From Blepharisma japonicum (lineage: Eukaryota; Ciliophora; Heterotrichea; Heterotrichida; Blepharismidae), in contig CATKHK010000085.1 of NCBI GenBank assembly GCA_949751835.1, positions 119,663 to 183,662 of the forward strand: a DNA stretch of 64,000 bases, written 5' to 3'. Made by a program: the position numbers and the translations under genes. Of this stretch, positions 35,824 to 45,741 are shown one piece after another (within the stretch, counting starts at the first letter, position 1; the number at the start of each line of letters is the position of its first letter). The notes beneath the pieces were generated by a model. It made no database searches. It was not told the DNA's origin and was given only the letters and a program-made list of their open reading frames with translations.

Positions 35824-36876
35824 ATGGACCCATCCATGTGTAGCATTGAAAATTGTCCCATGAAAGCCAACACAAAGTGCCTATGTGCCGATATCATGTT
35901 TTGTGATACCCACATAGAAGCCCACTTATTATCTTCTACAGGACTACACGATAGTGTTAAGCTCTTTAATATTCCAATCCAATCAACTAAAGTTGCTTCG
36001 ATTTCTTATTTAAATAGTTCAATCACCAGCCTCATATCTCTTCGATCAAAACTCACTAAAAAATTGTCCCAAGATATGATTGCTATTCAAAGCTCCCTTG
36101 CGAAATATTTATCAAAAATAGACTACGAAATCATAAAAATAAAAAATGAGTTACTAAAAATCATGAAAACTGACAAAGTTCCCAGGACAAGCCAATTGCA
36201 CGAAATGGAGTTTTTACTCTTGTCTGCTGAAGAAGCCATTGATTATTTAAACTCAAAATATATAGGATCTATAAAATCAATGTCACATACAGAAATCCTT
36301 GAAAACATATATAAAATCCAGAAAAATTTTGAATGGAGAGAGACATCAGAAATGAGACATTTAGCTGAAAAAAACAAAAATTTACAAAAAGAAAATAAAG
36401 AATTAAATTTAAGAAATCAAGAATTAATCCAAAAATTATCAAAATTAAAACAAGAACACGAAATTTTTCAAGAAGAGACAAGTTTGAAAATTTTAACATT
36501 TGAAGATCAAAAAGAAAATTTAAGGTGCCAATTAAATACAAAAATCGAAGAGCTAAAAGAAAAATATTCCAACCTCGGTATTGAATATAACCAAATAAAC
36601 GCTTCATACAAAATTTTATATGGGAAGTATGGAAAATCAATGAAAAAGTCCCATTCTTTGTTAAAGCCTGGGGATATGAAGATGATATATCAATGTTGCG
36701 TTTGCCATGTAACTGTAAATGATGAGTCAGCTTTAAAGAAAAATGAATGCGGATGTTTTTCATGCCAGAACTGCATGCTTCCTGAATATGAAGAAGTGTT
36801 TTCAATTTTTAAAAAGAAAAAAGCATGCAGAAAATGTGGGAAAGTTAAATCAGGGGATGAATGGGTAATCTCATAA
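35824..36876 (+). CDS. Double-finger coiled-coil family, member 3 (350 aa)
   Basis: A complete member without TGA. The N-terminal finger (residues 6-45) reads CSIENCPMKANTKCLC...FCDTHIEAH. A short helical region follows; the span about 165-285 is a strong coiled coil (heptad-like EKNKNLQKENKELNLRNQEL). The C-terminal finger (about 297-345) has CCVC, CGCFSCQNC and CRKC. The domain order finger, coiled coil, RING-like finger is the reverse of a TRIM protein. Together with members 1 and 6 it represents the ancestral full-length layout. Confidence 0.86.
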   Translation: MDPSMCSIENCPMKANTKCLCADIMFCDTHIEAHLLSSTGLHDSVKLFNIPIQSTKVASISYLNSSITSLISLRSKLTKKLSQDMIAIQSSLAKYLSKIDYEIIKIKNELLKIMKTDKVPRTSQLHEMEFLLLSAEEAIDYLNSKYIGSIKSMSHTEILENIYKIQKNFEWRETSEMRHLAEKNKNLQKENKELNLRNQELIQKLSKLKQEHEIFQEETSLKILTFEDQKENLRCQLNTKIEELKEKYSNLGIEYNQINASYKILYGKYGKSMKKSHSLLKPGDMKMIYQCCVCHVTVNDESALKKNECGCFSCQNCMLPEYEEVFSIFKKKKACRKCGKVKSGDEWVIS

Positions 36877-36925
36877 TTTTTTATAATAATTTTAAAATTC
36901 GTCTGAAATTAGGTAATTAATAAAA

Positions 36926-37582
36926 ATGAGTCTTAGTTTTGCTGAAGCATGTGCTGAGGCAAAAAAATTGACTCTCACACAAGATATGCAGCTACTTATA
37001 TATGGGTTATATAAACAAGCTACTGCTGGAGACTGCAATATTCCTCAACCTAAGTCAATGATTGACTCAATGAAGTATCAATCCTGAATTATGCATATTG
37101 GGAAATCAAAAGAGCAAGCTGAAGCTGAGTATATATCTATTATTCAAGCATCAAAAAGCCAGGATAATTGGGGAAATAAAGTCAGCAAATTTCAATTAGA
37201 TGAGGAAGAAGAGGCTCCTAGAGATGAGTATCAAGAAAAAGTCCACAAATTGTGCGAAGCCGTCAAAAATGGAGAGATTGATATAGAACTACTTGAAGAA
37301 CTTGGAGTCAATGTAAAAGATTCTGAAGGTTTAGCGCCTCTCCATCACGCTACTGATGCAGAAAACCCAGAAATTGTGTCTCAACTCTTAAAAATTGGGG
37401 CTGATGTAAATTTGCAAGATAATTTAGGAATGACACCTCTTCATTATGCAGCTGAGCTTAATAATCCTGAAATTTTTGCATTATTAATTTCAGTACCAGG
37501 AATAGATTTAAGTTTGAAAGATTCAGATGGAAATACAGTAAGAGAAATCGCCCAAAGCCCATGCTGTGATTTTTTACCTTAA
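36926..37582 (+). CDS. Acyl-CoA-binding domain plus ankyrin-repeat protein (ACBD6-like)
   Basis: A 218-aa protein, ATG 36926 to TAA. Residues 1-85 form an acyl-CoA-binding domain with the signature YGLYKQATAGDCNIPQP (about 30-46) and, at a TGA (residue 54), the conserved Trp of the K/Q-x-x-W motif (YQS-W-IMHIGKS). Residues about 135-200 are two ankyrin repeats (GLAPLHHATD... and GMTPLHYAAE...). This pairing is typical of ACBD6, which binds long-chain acyl-CoA and supports N-myristoylation and lipid handling in animals. The length is close to animal ACBD6 (about 280) but shorter in the linker. It begins 49 bp after family member 3 and is an unrelated single gene inside the array. Confidence 0.88.
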
Positions 37583-37766
37583 TATTAAATATTTTCAATA
37601 ATTTTACTTAAAAATAAAAATTTTAATAGATTCCTTAAATTTCAAGAGTCTGGTCCTAAAATATGTAGAAAATGGTGAATATAATTATAGAAGGCAAAAA
37701 TTTAGACCAAAAATTAATTTTTGGAAAGATTAGTGCAATTTTTCGATTAAAGCCAATAAATTAAAT

Positions 37767-38639
37767 ATGAACTCGAATAAATGTAAGGTTAGAGGATGCC
37801 ACGAAATTGCAACAGAGTATTGCTTTTGCAGGGATTATAAATTTTGCGAAACTCATTTAGGAGATGATCATCTAGTTATAGAGAAATTAGGACATTTTTT
37901 TGAGGATTTTAGCCTTAAAACTGATATACAAAGCCTTAGCTACATTAACAATAAAATCAACGAACTTGAAGAAAAAAAGAAGTTATGTATTAAAGAAGCT
38001 AAAATTTTGATGAGTGAGATTCAAGCGGATTTACAAGAAAAACTCAAAAGCATAGATGAAAATATTGGAGAATTAAAAAATGACACAAAACCTAAAGTAA
38101 ATGCCGCCAAGAGAAGTGGATATTTGGATTCAAAACACTCAAGATTGGTGTGTAAAAAGGAAATAAATGGGATCCCTAAAGACAACCCATTTGAAATATC
38201 AAAAGAATCCAGTGAAATCGTTATTCCAAATAGACATTTTGATTTACCAATTATAAACACCCATCTACAAACAGGTTTGCTTAGAAAAATGAGGACCAGA
38301 GAATGTTTTGAAATATATGTAAAAGAATCACTTGTACTAAAAAGTGAAAGATTTAAAAATTTTATGATTGAAGACTTGTATCATAAATGCCTAGAATTGG
38401 AGCAGATAATTGAAGAGTTAGAGACTGAAAAAACTCCTTCGACTGCAAGTTCAATACGAGGATCTAATGAGTTTATCCCTGATAGTCAATCTACCTTTGT
38501 ATTAATTGATAAAGATGTGGCGGAACCTTCAGAAAATACTTGTACATGCATTTATCGGTTTTCTTTATCTGGATATGAAATTAAAAGCCAAGAATCTGGA
38601 TTCGTTCCATGTCGAAATTGTTTGTTAAAACGAGTATAG
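37767..38639 (+). CDS. Double-finger coiled-coil family, member 4 (290 aa, degenerate C-finger)
   Basis: The N-terminal finger is kept: CKVRGCHEIATEYCFC...FCETH (residues 6-32), with fewer His than other members. A coiled coil follows at about 60-105 (INNKINELEEKKKLC). The middle is a Ser/Thr-rich linker. The C-terminus has CTC and CRNC but not the full set of eight Cys, so the second finger is eroded. Closest to member 5 (39204). No TGA; TAG stop. Whether it is functional cannot be told from sequence. Confidence 0.78.
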   Translation: MNSNKCKVRGCHEIATEYCFCRDYKFCETHLGDDHLVIEKLGHFFEDFSLKTDIQSLSYINNKINELEEKKKLCIKEAKILMSEIQADLQEKLKSIDENIGELKNDTKPKVNAAKRSGYLDSKHSRLVCKKEINGIPKDNPFEISKESSEIVIPNRHFDLPIINTHLQTGLLRKMRTRECFEIYVKESLVLKSERFKNFMIEDLYHKCLELEQIIEELETEKTPSTASSIRGSNEFIPDSQSTFVLIDKDVAEPSENTCTCIYRFSLSGYEIKSQESGFVPCRNCLLKRV

Positions 38640-38968
38640 GCTTTTTAGATAAAAATTGCCTCCTGGTGTATTGTAATAGTGAATAATATTTAATTAAATT
38701 CAATGAGTAATTATAAGATTAGCGCTCTCCATCTTAATATTGAAAATAAATCTTGAATATGTGCTTGGCTCTTAAACATCAGGTGATAAAGATATTCGAG
38801 ACAACCAGAAAGGCATTTTCGCTATACAGTTGGCCTTATTAATATTGAAAACTTTATCATTGCATATAAACTACTTTAATCCCCATTTATTTTGTTTATA
38901 TATCAACCTTTAGTTTTTTGAGCCAAAAAATCCATTTCTTTTCACGAAGTCTACTTTAATCTTCATTT

Positions 38969-39160
38969 CTATTTTAAATTTTTTATTATTTTCTTCCATG
39001 TTTTTAAGTTTTTCTTACGAATTAGTTGAATATCGCTTATTATATTTCCAGCTTCTCCAATAAGTGACCTTTTTTCTTCTTCAATACGGTTAATTAGATC
39101 TTTAATAAAGGAAATGCTTATTGTATCAATTTGAAGGCACAAATCATCAAAAAGCCTATT
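38969..39160 (-). pseudogene. Inverted fragment of the coiled-coil family
   Basis: On the minus strand about 60 codons are open and read CLQIDTISISFIKDLINRIE, then EEKRSLIGEAGNIISDIQ, which aligns with residues 55-100 of member 4 (DIQSLSYINNKINELEEKKK). It ends with a TAG at 38969-38971, and the finger-coding part is not recognisable. It is the only family fragment I see on the minus strand, so an inversion took place in the array. Confidence 0.55.
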
Positions 39161-39203
39161 TTATAAATTTCATCGATCCTCAATTTAGAGCCAATAAACA
39201 AAT

Positions 39204-40040
39204 ATGAGCACAAGTAAATGTAATGTTTTAGAATGCGAACAAAATGCAGCAGGCAAGTGCCATTGTCAAATTTTTAAATTGTGCAGCACTCACTTAGAAG
39301 ATAGCGATATTATTGAGCAGCTAGGAAAATTGTATGATAAAAACTGTGTTTTGGCAGCTTCAATCACTATAGAGCGAAATACCAATGAGATACGCGATTT
39401 AATTGAATCTAAAAAGATTCTTTGTGATGACGCCACTAAACATATTACGAAGATTGAAAGTGAATTGAAAAAATATCTTAAAGAAATAGATCAAAAAATT
39501 GAAGTGCTTGAAAAAGATAATAAAATATTATTGGCTAAAGTCCCAGAGCCTAATCAGCAGAATTCAAAACACTCACCGCTGAGCTGTGAAAATGGACAAT
39601 CTTACTATAAAAGAGCCCATAATAGTCAGCTTATTTCGCTAAAAATGAATATCCGAGTAAGTCAAAAAGCTACTCTTATAGAAAGTTATAATAAAATAAT
39701 AGAAGAGCCGTATAAGTTTGTAAATGAGGATACAGAAAATAAAATACAATTAAATTTAGACCAAATAGAAGGAGAAGAAGTTGCTGGATCTACTCCTTTG
39801 ACTGCAAGCTCAATTCACGAAGAAACCTCTGATAATTTTAGTGATAGTCAAGACATTTTTGTAATTATTGATGCTAATTCAGCAATAATCGATATTCGTA
39901 AAGAATTCTCAAACCATCTGATAAATGCATGTGGATGTAAACTTTGTTCTAGATTGTTTGGAATCGAAGGAAAAATCAAGGAATGTGGGTGTATCACCTG
40001 TGAAAAATGTATTTTAAATCGTCTGAGTTTTGAAGCTTAA
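39204..40040 (+). CDS. Double-finger coiled-coil family, member 5 (278 aa)
   Basis: The N-terminal finger reads CNVLECEQNAAGKCHC...LCSTH, lacking some His of the fuller members. A coiled coil lies at about 50-115. The C-terminal finger has CGCKLC and CGCITCEKC but no last C-x2-C, so it ends three pairs into the RING-like motif. Paired with member 4, from which it differs mainly by point changes; the two share the phrase TPxTASSIxxE before the finger. TAA stop, no TGA. Confidence 0.78.
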   Translation: MSTSKCNVLECEQNAAGKCHCQIFKLCSTHLEDSDIIEQLGKLYDKNCVLAASITIERNTNEIRDLIESKKILCDDATKHITKIESELKKYLKEIDQKIEVLEKDNKILLAKVPEPNQQNSKHSPLSCENGQSYYKRAHNSQLISLKMNIRVSQKATLIESYNKIIEEPYKFVNEDTENKIQLNLDQIEGEEVAGSTPLTASSIHEETSDNFSDSQDIFVIIDANSAIIDIRKEFSNHLINACGCKLCSRLFGIEGKIKECGCITCEKCILNRLSFEA

Positions 40041-40454
40041 TAAATCGAATAGTGAATATTTCTTTAAAAGGAGAATATATTAACCCTAATGATTTTATTA
40101 AGCCTTATTTTATTACTTAGAAAAATTTTATAATTTGATAAGAAATAGCATTGAGAAAGTGAATTTCTAGCATTTATTACAATTTCAGCACATATTTTGA
40201 CTCGGCAGAACTAAGGAAGATAAAATATTAGAATGATAATTAATTAGAATTTTCCTCGCAAAAATATATATATTTTGATTATTCAAATTTCTTATGCTGA
40301 TATTCAATGAAAATCATGTTTTCATTCACTATTAATATAGAAACATTTGAAAGCATTAAGCCCAAAATTTTATTTGCAAATTTAAAATATATAAGCATTG
40401 ATCAGTATATGTCCTTTCTGTTGATATCTAAATATATGATAAATAAATCAAAAA

Positions 40455-41531
40455 ATGAGAATACTCATATGCAGCCAAGAAGGTTGCAAATCAAAAGCAA
40501 CAGCAAGATGCCGCTGTGGAGACCCAGAGGTATTGTTCTGTGTTGATCATTTAGGAAATCATTTAATTAACGACCCAGGCAAGCATGACTACGAAAAGCT
40601 GCTTGAAGATCCTTATCTCCAAACAAAAAAAGATGTTTTGAGTTATATACAAAATGAAATCCAAAACTTGGACAATTTAAAGACAAGTTTAACAAAAGAA
40701 GTTTACACTGGGATCTGCAAGATAAAAAATAGTTTAGATGTCTATATTGGGAAAATAGATGAAAAAATCGTTACATTTGAACGGAACCTGGATGAAATTA
40801 TACAAGCATTAGAAAACAGCAATGACAATACAAATCTAGAGTACTTAAAGTTACCTTCCTCAGAAGCTATTGCTTATTTCAAAGAAAATAAAAAAGATTT
40901 GATAGTTGATTTCACATGTGAGTCAATAATTCCAGAAATTTATAAAAGCCTTGGCTGGGTTAAGCTGTCTGAATATCAAGAAATTTTGAAAAAAAATAAA
41001 GAATTAGAACTTGAATTGCTGGAGGCAGAGATAAATATGAATGAACTGTCTGAAAAAAATAGAAAAGAAAATGAAGAGCTAAGACAATCATATGAAGAAT
41101 TGAAAGCAAAAGAATCTGAGCAAACAAAAGAAATAGCTTCATATGAATTGACCAATAAACAATTAAAAATTCAGTATGACGAATTGTATAAAGAAAAAAG
41201 AGACCTTGAGCTGAGATACAACCAACTCATTGAGAATGAACGTCAGAATCAAAATCTTTTCCAAGCGGTGCCTAGCTTTACTCAGCTCAATATATTTAAA
41301 AATGCTTTTGTGTCAAAAAGTAAAGTTCCAACTATTAACAAACAATTTTTTGATTGCGTGATATGCAAGGGCAAGTTTTCGATAGCAAAAAGTCTTAAAA
41401 GTGATTGCGGATGCCTTTATTGTGAAAATTGTCAATTTCCAGAATTCGAAAAAATTCATGGGTTTAAGAATAATAGAAGATGCCGAATTTGCAACAAGAA
41501 AAAAACTTATGGTTTCGATATATGGTCATAA
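40455..41531 (+). CDS. Double-finger coiled-coil family, member 6 (358 aa, full length)
   Basis: A complete member. The N-finger (residues 6-45) reads CSQEGCKSKATARCRC...LFCVDHLGNHL, followed by the family signature DPYLQTKKD. The middle carries LEYLKLPSSEAIAYFKE (about 135-150), a motif shared by all right-hand members, then a long coiled coil (about 175-275). The C-finger (about 302-350) has CVIC, CGCLYCENC and CRIC. ATG 40455 is used because it directly precedes the finger as in the other members. Its 3' third was copied to 47170-47528. Confidence 0.87.
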   Translation: MRILICSQEGCKSKATARCRCGDPEVLFCVDHLGNHLINDPGKHDYEKLLEDPYLQTKKDVLSYIQNEIQNLDNLKTSLTKEVYTGICKIKNSLDVYIGKIDEKIVTFERNLDEIIQALENSNDNTNLEYLKLPSSEAIAYFKENKKDLIVDFTCESIIPEIYKSLGWVKLSEYQEILKKNKELELELLEAEINMNELSEKNRKENEELRQSYEELKAKESEQTKEIASYELTNKQLKIQYDELYKEKRDLELRYNQLIENERQNQNLFQAVPSFTQLNIFKNAFVSKSKVPTINKQFFDCVICKGKFSIAKSLKSDCGCLYCENCQFPEFEKIHGFKNNRRCRICNKKKTYGFDIWS

Positions 41532-41651
41532 ATAGAATCTCTAATATAAATATTTGAGAGATATTAATCTTAAATCGCAATATAAATTTAATGCTGGATT
41601 AGCTTTAGGTTTCTAAGTCTGGCAAATAATAATAATTTATTGCTTTTCTAT

Positions 41652-41680
41652 AGGCCTTTGGTAAGTTTCCCCAAAGGCCT
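41652..41680. other. Perfect 10-bp GC-rich hairpin
   Basis: AGGCCTTTGG (41652-41661) and CCAAAGGCCT (41671-41680) form a perfect 10-bp stem with a 9-nt loop. It lies 120 bp past the stop of family member 6. It could be a 3'-end or RNA-structure element; not seen after other members. Confidence 0.5.
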
Positions 41681-41823
41681 CACTTGCCAACTTATAATTT
41701 TTATAAGATCTGAAATATATTAGCTATGATAATATATATTGAATGTCAAATACAATCAATTAAATTTGAAAAAACTTGTGAATGTGAATTTTAGATAGGA
41801 TCGATTTAAATCTATAATGAAGC

Positions 41824-41892
41824 AATATGCAGTTACCGTATTCTGTCTATATCATGGCGCCAAAGTAAATAGCGCCGTGAACAGTATGCATT
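41824..41892. other. Longer irregular hairpin with GC-rich core
   Basis: The core CATGGCGC (41853-41860) pairs with GCGCCGTG (41872-41879, one G-U) across an 11-nt loop; TGT/ACA and GCA/TGC words outside it extend an irregular stem to about 65 nt. It is a candidate small structured RNA or a relic of an inverted repeat. No known RNA family recognised. Confidence 0.35.
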
Positions 41893-42306
41893 AAATAAAT
41901 TAATTAAGTCAGTTCTGCATCTTGATGTGTATTTTAAATCCAAGATTTGATTTCTCTTAACTTTATATTTCGCATCAAGAGCTGGCATTAAATATTTTGT
42001 GGCATATAACAGCCTACTAAATTTAAAATTTTTTTATATGTACAGAAGCTAATGCAAATTGAGCCAAAACATAAAAATAAAGAGTAGAAGATAAAATTAT
42101 GCAAATTATAATAAAATATCATCTAATTCATATAAGTTATACGAATGCCTTCTATTAGGGTTATAGCCAGTTTCTACATTGATAATTTTGTTGGAAAGTG
42201 AAGAAAACTTGAGAAAACAATAAGTGTAAAAGAGAGTATTTGAAGAATAGTTTATATATAATATTTATTAAGCCATTAAAAAGGGGTTAAAATAAAGATA
42301 ATTATC

Positions 42307-44046
42307 TTAATTTCCTTTTGCCCAATCTTTCTTATATCCTTCTTTGCTTCTCATGAATTCTTCATTACTTTTAATAAAATTTAATAATTCCTCAAATCTT
42401 GGGCGAATTTTAAAATTTTCTTCAAGCATTTTATCAAGCAATTCCTTAAATCAAGGGGTTTCAGGTCTAGATTTTGCTATAGTATTTTGAACGTACAGAT
42501 TGAAATTATCAATTTCCCTGTTAATCTGGAACAGTTCAGAATTAGAAATTTGTAAGATGACAAGGCCTAAAGAATAAACATCTGCTCGCTCTCGGCTATG
42601 TTTCGAAGACTTGCTATCTATTAAGTCTTGATAAATTTCAATTGCTGCATGTGATTCGATTTCTTTGCATTGAAGTTCTGATAATGTTTGATTATCACTT
42701 GAGTCAATAGAAATATCTGATATATTAAAGTCCATAAGTTTGAATTCATTATCATAACTGATAACAATATTCTGAGGTTTAATATCTCTGTGATAAATAC
42801 CTTTTTTTTTCAAATCACATAAGGATTCAATGAAAAAATATATAAAGTATGCTAAATCGTTATCCGAAAAATACACCTTTCTCTCTATCAAAAAAGAAAG
42901 GTCATACTTGCCGAGCTCTAGTGCAATGATATGGTGGTCTTCGAAGTCAAAACTTCCAAAATATTTTAAATAAATGGTTGCTCCTGTTTTGGACAGATTT
43001 TCATAGCACTTAACTTCTTTTTCATATTGATTTATTGTTTTTTCAGAATTTCCTTTGAAACTTTTAACACAGATATGCCTCTCATTGAGTAAGCATTTAT
43101 ACTGATGCATTGATACATTCATTAATTCAGATTTTGCGAGAGTCTTAACTCAATCAATTTGACTGATATCGCTGATTCAATGATCTTCGAAAATCGGGCT
43201 AAATTCTGAAGAACGAAAGACTTCTTTTTCAGGTAGACTAAGTTTTTCAAGCAAAGGTATTTCTGAGCTCATAATTTCGCCTGAATCCAATCCAAATTTT
43301 GGGCAAAAGTTAGCAATATCATCTTCAATTTCAGGATAACACTCATTTTTAAATGAATTTAACATGATAAGTATCTTTTTGAGAAAATCCAGATTACAAG
43401 TTTCTTTATTTTCCTCTTCTAGCCTTTTGCGAGCCTTTTCGATTCATGATCCTTCAGAACGAAATAAATCAAAATTTCATCTTTCCTTTACTTCTTTAAT
43501 AACTGAATAGCTTTTTTCAAGGTTTTCTTCACCTTTCACATAATCTTGTATTCCAAGATCTATAAATTCATATTCTTCTTTTTGTGCCAAAATTTGGAGC
43601 TTAAACTTTATTTCAATTTCTTTTAGAAGTTCTAGAAATGCAAAGGTCTTTTCGATACATTCATAAGAGTTTAAAATCTCTTTTATGCCCTCAACAATAG
43701 TTTTAATATAAGGCTCGAAATTTACTATTAGCAGAGGAGGTTCTCCAATACAAAGATTTTTCATAATTTCAATTGTTTTGATGTATTGAGGAATGAGAGT
43801 GCACTCATCTACCAAATTTGTAATTTCAATTGATTGTATGAATTTGGCATAATAAAATACTGCTGTATGGAAGAATAAATCAGGCGCCGTAGTTGTGAGA
43901 GCCTGCACATTTGGCTTTATTTCCTTTAGCATGTTTAATGGCAGAATCCTGCTGCCAGATTCCAATAGCGAGCTAATCCCAGATAGTCTTTCTTCATCTA
44001 ATTTATTCAAAAGGCTTGAAATGCAATTTTCAAGGGTTTGCTCCAT
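42307..44046 (-). CDS. Protein kinase with long N-terminal helical region (DFN instead of DFG)
   Basis: A 579-aa protein, ATG 44046 to TAA 42307-42309; all internal interruptions are TGA. Residues 1-300 are helical, Glu/Leu-rich and unrecognised. The kinase domain spans about 300-565. The VAIK-type Lys is in CVKSF (Lys328), the catalytic loop is HRDIKPQN (419-426, Asp421), and the metal loop is MDFNISD (438-444), so the DFG Gly is Asn. The region before subdomain IX lacks a clear APE; ERADVYSLGLVIL supplies the conserved Asp. Catalytic residues are present, so activity is plausible, but the glycine-rich loop is not obvious. Substrates unknown; Ser/Thr type by HRDIKPQN. Confidence 0.82.
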
Positions 44047-44049
44047 TTA

Positions 44050-44661
44050 ATGTCTACAAAATTAAATTCGATTATCTCAATAAATCATAATAAATATGGT
44101 GGCATTACATCAGTTGATGCAAAAATGAAAGGAATCTCAATAATAGCTGCTTCAGGTGAGGCTATAACTGATCAATTGCTAAAACTTTCAATGCATGATT
44201 CAGAAAGAATGCAATCTATATCTTCAAAGTTTAATATTAATTTATTAAATCTTTTTATTCTAATAGATGAATATAAGGTTCACAAGCAAGCACTTACTCC
44301 GGATTTACTGCCAAAAGCCTTTAAAAATCAAGAAGATATTGTAAATAATAGAGAAAATACTAAATTAGTTTACCAGGAAGAAGTATAAGAAGAATCTCAA
44401 TTTTTTGAGGCTGTTTAACAAAATCTTATAGAATGTTTGATAGAAGAAATGATCAAGGAAATATCTCAATTATCAATTATTAATCCGCAAATCGAAAAGG
44501 AAAATGATTTAGCATTACCAGCAAGAGTTATGGATAGCAGGTCAGGTCGGGAAAAATCTAATGTAATTAGTGCCTTCCAAAAAGATGCTGAATATCAGTT
44601 TGCTTCTATAGAAGAGTTTGAAGCATTTATAAAGAAAAAGCTCTGAACGATGAAAAAATAA
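44050..44661 (+). pseudogene. Unknown gene with two in-frame TAA codons, head to head with the kinase
   Basis: From ATG 44050 a frame of 112 codons (MSTKLNSIISINHNKYGG...) ends at TAA 44386-44388. The same frame goes on after that and a second TAA (44416-44418) through about 80 more codons with clear coding character (NPQIEKENDLALPARVMDSR), crosses one TGA and ends at TAA 44659-44661. Two stops in about 200 codons is far below chance here, so this is a recently disabled gene. A 49-nt GT...AG stretch (about 44385-44433) would remove both stops but is much longer than other introns here. The kinase ATG lies only 3 bp away on the other strand. Product not recognised. Confidence 0.55.
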
Positions 44662-44667
44662 AAATTG

Positions 44668-45090
44668 ATGTTAAGGCATCCAATTCCATATAAAATTATT
44701 CAAATTTTAAAGGACTTGAAGGAAATCATAGTAAAAGAATTATACTTAAAAATAATTGAGCTAGAAAATTGCTTAAAATTAGATAAAGAAGTATTTTTGC
44801 AAACATCAGAAATTAACAATGAAAAAGCATATCTAGAGTATTTAAAATTACCTTCTTCGGAAGCTGTTGTTTATTTCAAAGAAAGTGTGATAAACTTAAA
44901 TCTTCAGCAAATCCAAATATCAAGTTTAAATGAAGAAATAATGATGAAAGACACCGAAAAGAGTGTTTATAAGAACCAAGTCAAGATACTAGAAGAAGAA
45001 CTTACCAACTTGAAAACAAGCTTGAACTTGATGAAAATCAAAAATAAAGATTTAAACCAAAAAATTATAGGACTCAAACAAATTTTATAA
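44668..45090 (+). pseudogene. Coiled-coil family fragment lacking the N-finger
   Basis: About 140 codons matching the middle of the pseudogene at 49012-49689: ILKDLKEIIVKELYLKIIEL, YLEYLKLPSSEAVVYFKE, SVYKNQVKILEEEL. The N-terminal finger and DPYLQTK motif are missing; the ATG at 44668 is not homologous to a family start. Decayed sequence continues to about 45170 (ctctcatatggatcaataat), as it does after 49689. Confidence 0.75.
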
Positions 45091-45229
45091 TAACTTAAAT
45101 CTCTCATATGGATCAATAATTTACAAAATTTATAAAAATCCTTGATCTAGTAAACTCTCAAAATTCCAAAAAATTTTAATTCGCCCTTTAAAAAGCTGAA
45201 AATGCTACTTGAAGATCTGTTTAAACATA

Positions 45230-45311
45230 TCCATAGCGATATTAATTACAAAATATTTTGAGACTGAAGGCAATATTTCTTGGCTAGTCTGGCTTTAATT
45301 ACATAAAATTA
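45230..45311. repeat. Array-specific spacer repeat (copies at 48885 and 49840)
   Basis: The phrase aaaatattttgagactgaag, followed by g(c/t)aatatttcttggctagtct, occurs at 45250-45300, again at 48887-48930 and at 49858-49905, each with the flanking gatattaattac or a variant. It marks copies of one duplicated spacer within the finger-gene array. Confidence 0.75.
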
Positions 45312-45741
45312 AGTAGCTTTTAATATTACTTTTGTTCGAAATCCAAATTTAGTTTATGATGCAGATTAATTTTTAAAATTATTCAGATTGAAATAAAAAA
45401 TTATCAATTTAAAGTTCCTACTTGAGATGAAAGCTAACATGAATCAATTATTCCAAAAAAATATAAAAGAAAATGAAGAACTGAAGCAGTCATATTAAAC
45501 ACTTAAAGCTAAAGAAATTGAGCTAATAAAAACAACAGAGTTGGCCGAGCAAAGAACCTATATTTAAAAATATTTACGATGAATTATATAAAAAATATCA
45601 AGATCTTGAATCAAAAAATAGTAAGCCTGATATTGCTCAACTTAATAGAACGTCTACAATGCAAAATCCAACTATAAAGACTTTAACTCCAAACTTATTC
45701 AGTGGAAAATTCATCTCAAAGGGCAATTCTAGAAGGCCGTA
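45310..45741 (+). pseudogene. 3' half of a member-10-like gene, disabled
   Basis: Aligns with codons 190-294 of the gene at 53014: EMKANMNQLFQKN, LKAKEIELIKT, DLESKNSKPD, TLTPN and a final SKGNSRRP before TAG. A TAA replaces the Glu codon of SYETLK (about 45497), and a base is missing in EQSNLYLKN, shifting the frame. The 5' half is gone; the first 110 bases match the spacer at 52097-52210 instead. Confidence 0.8.

Larger units (their letters stand above)
41532..42306. other. Spacer with two GC-rich hairpins
   Basis: The spacer between member 6 and the convergent kinase. It is AT-rich apart from two short GC-rich inverted repeats (listed separately). A region just after member 6 (about 41532-41620) was copied to 47535-47620 along with the gene's 3' end. 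Confidence 0.55.

Noticed and set aside
44385-44433. 49-nt GT...AG intron removing two TAA codons
   Set aside because: It is over three times longer than the clear 15-nt introns here; pseudogenisation is simpler, though transcripts could overturn this.
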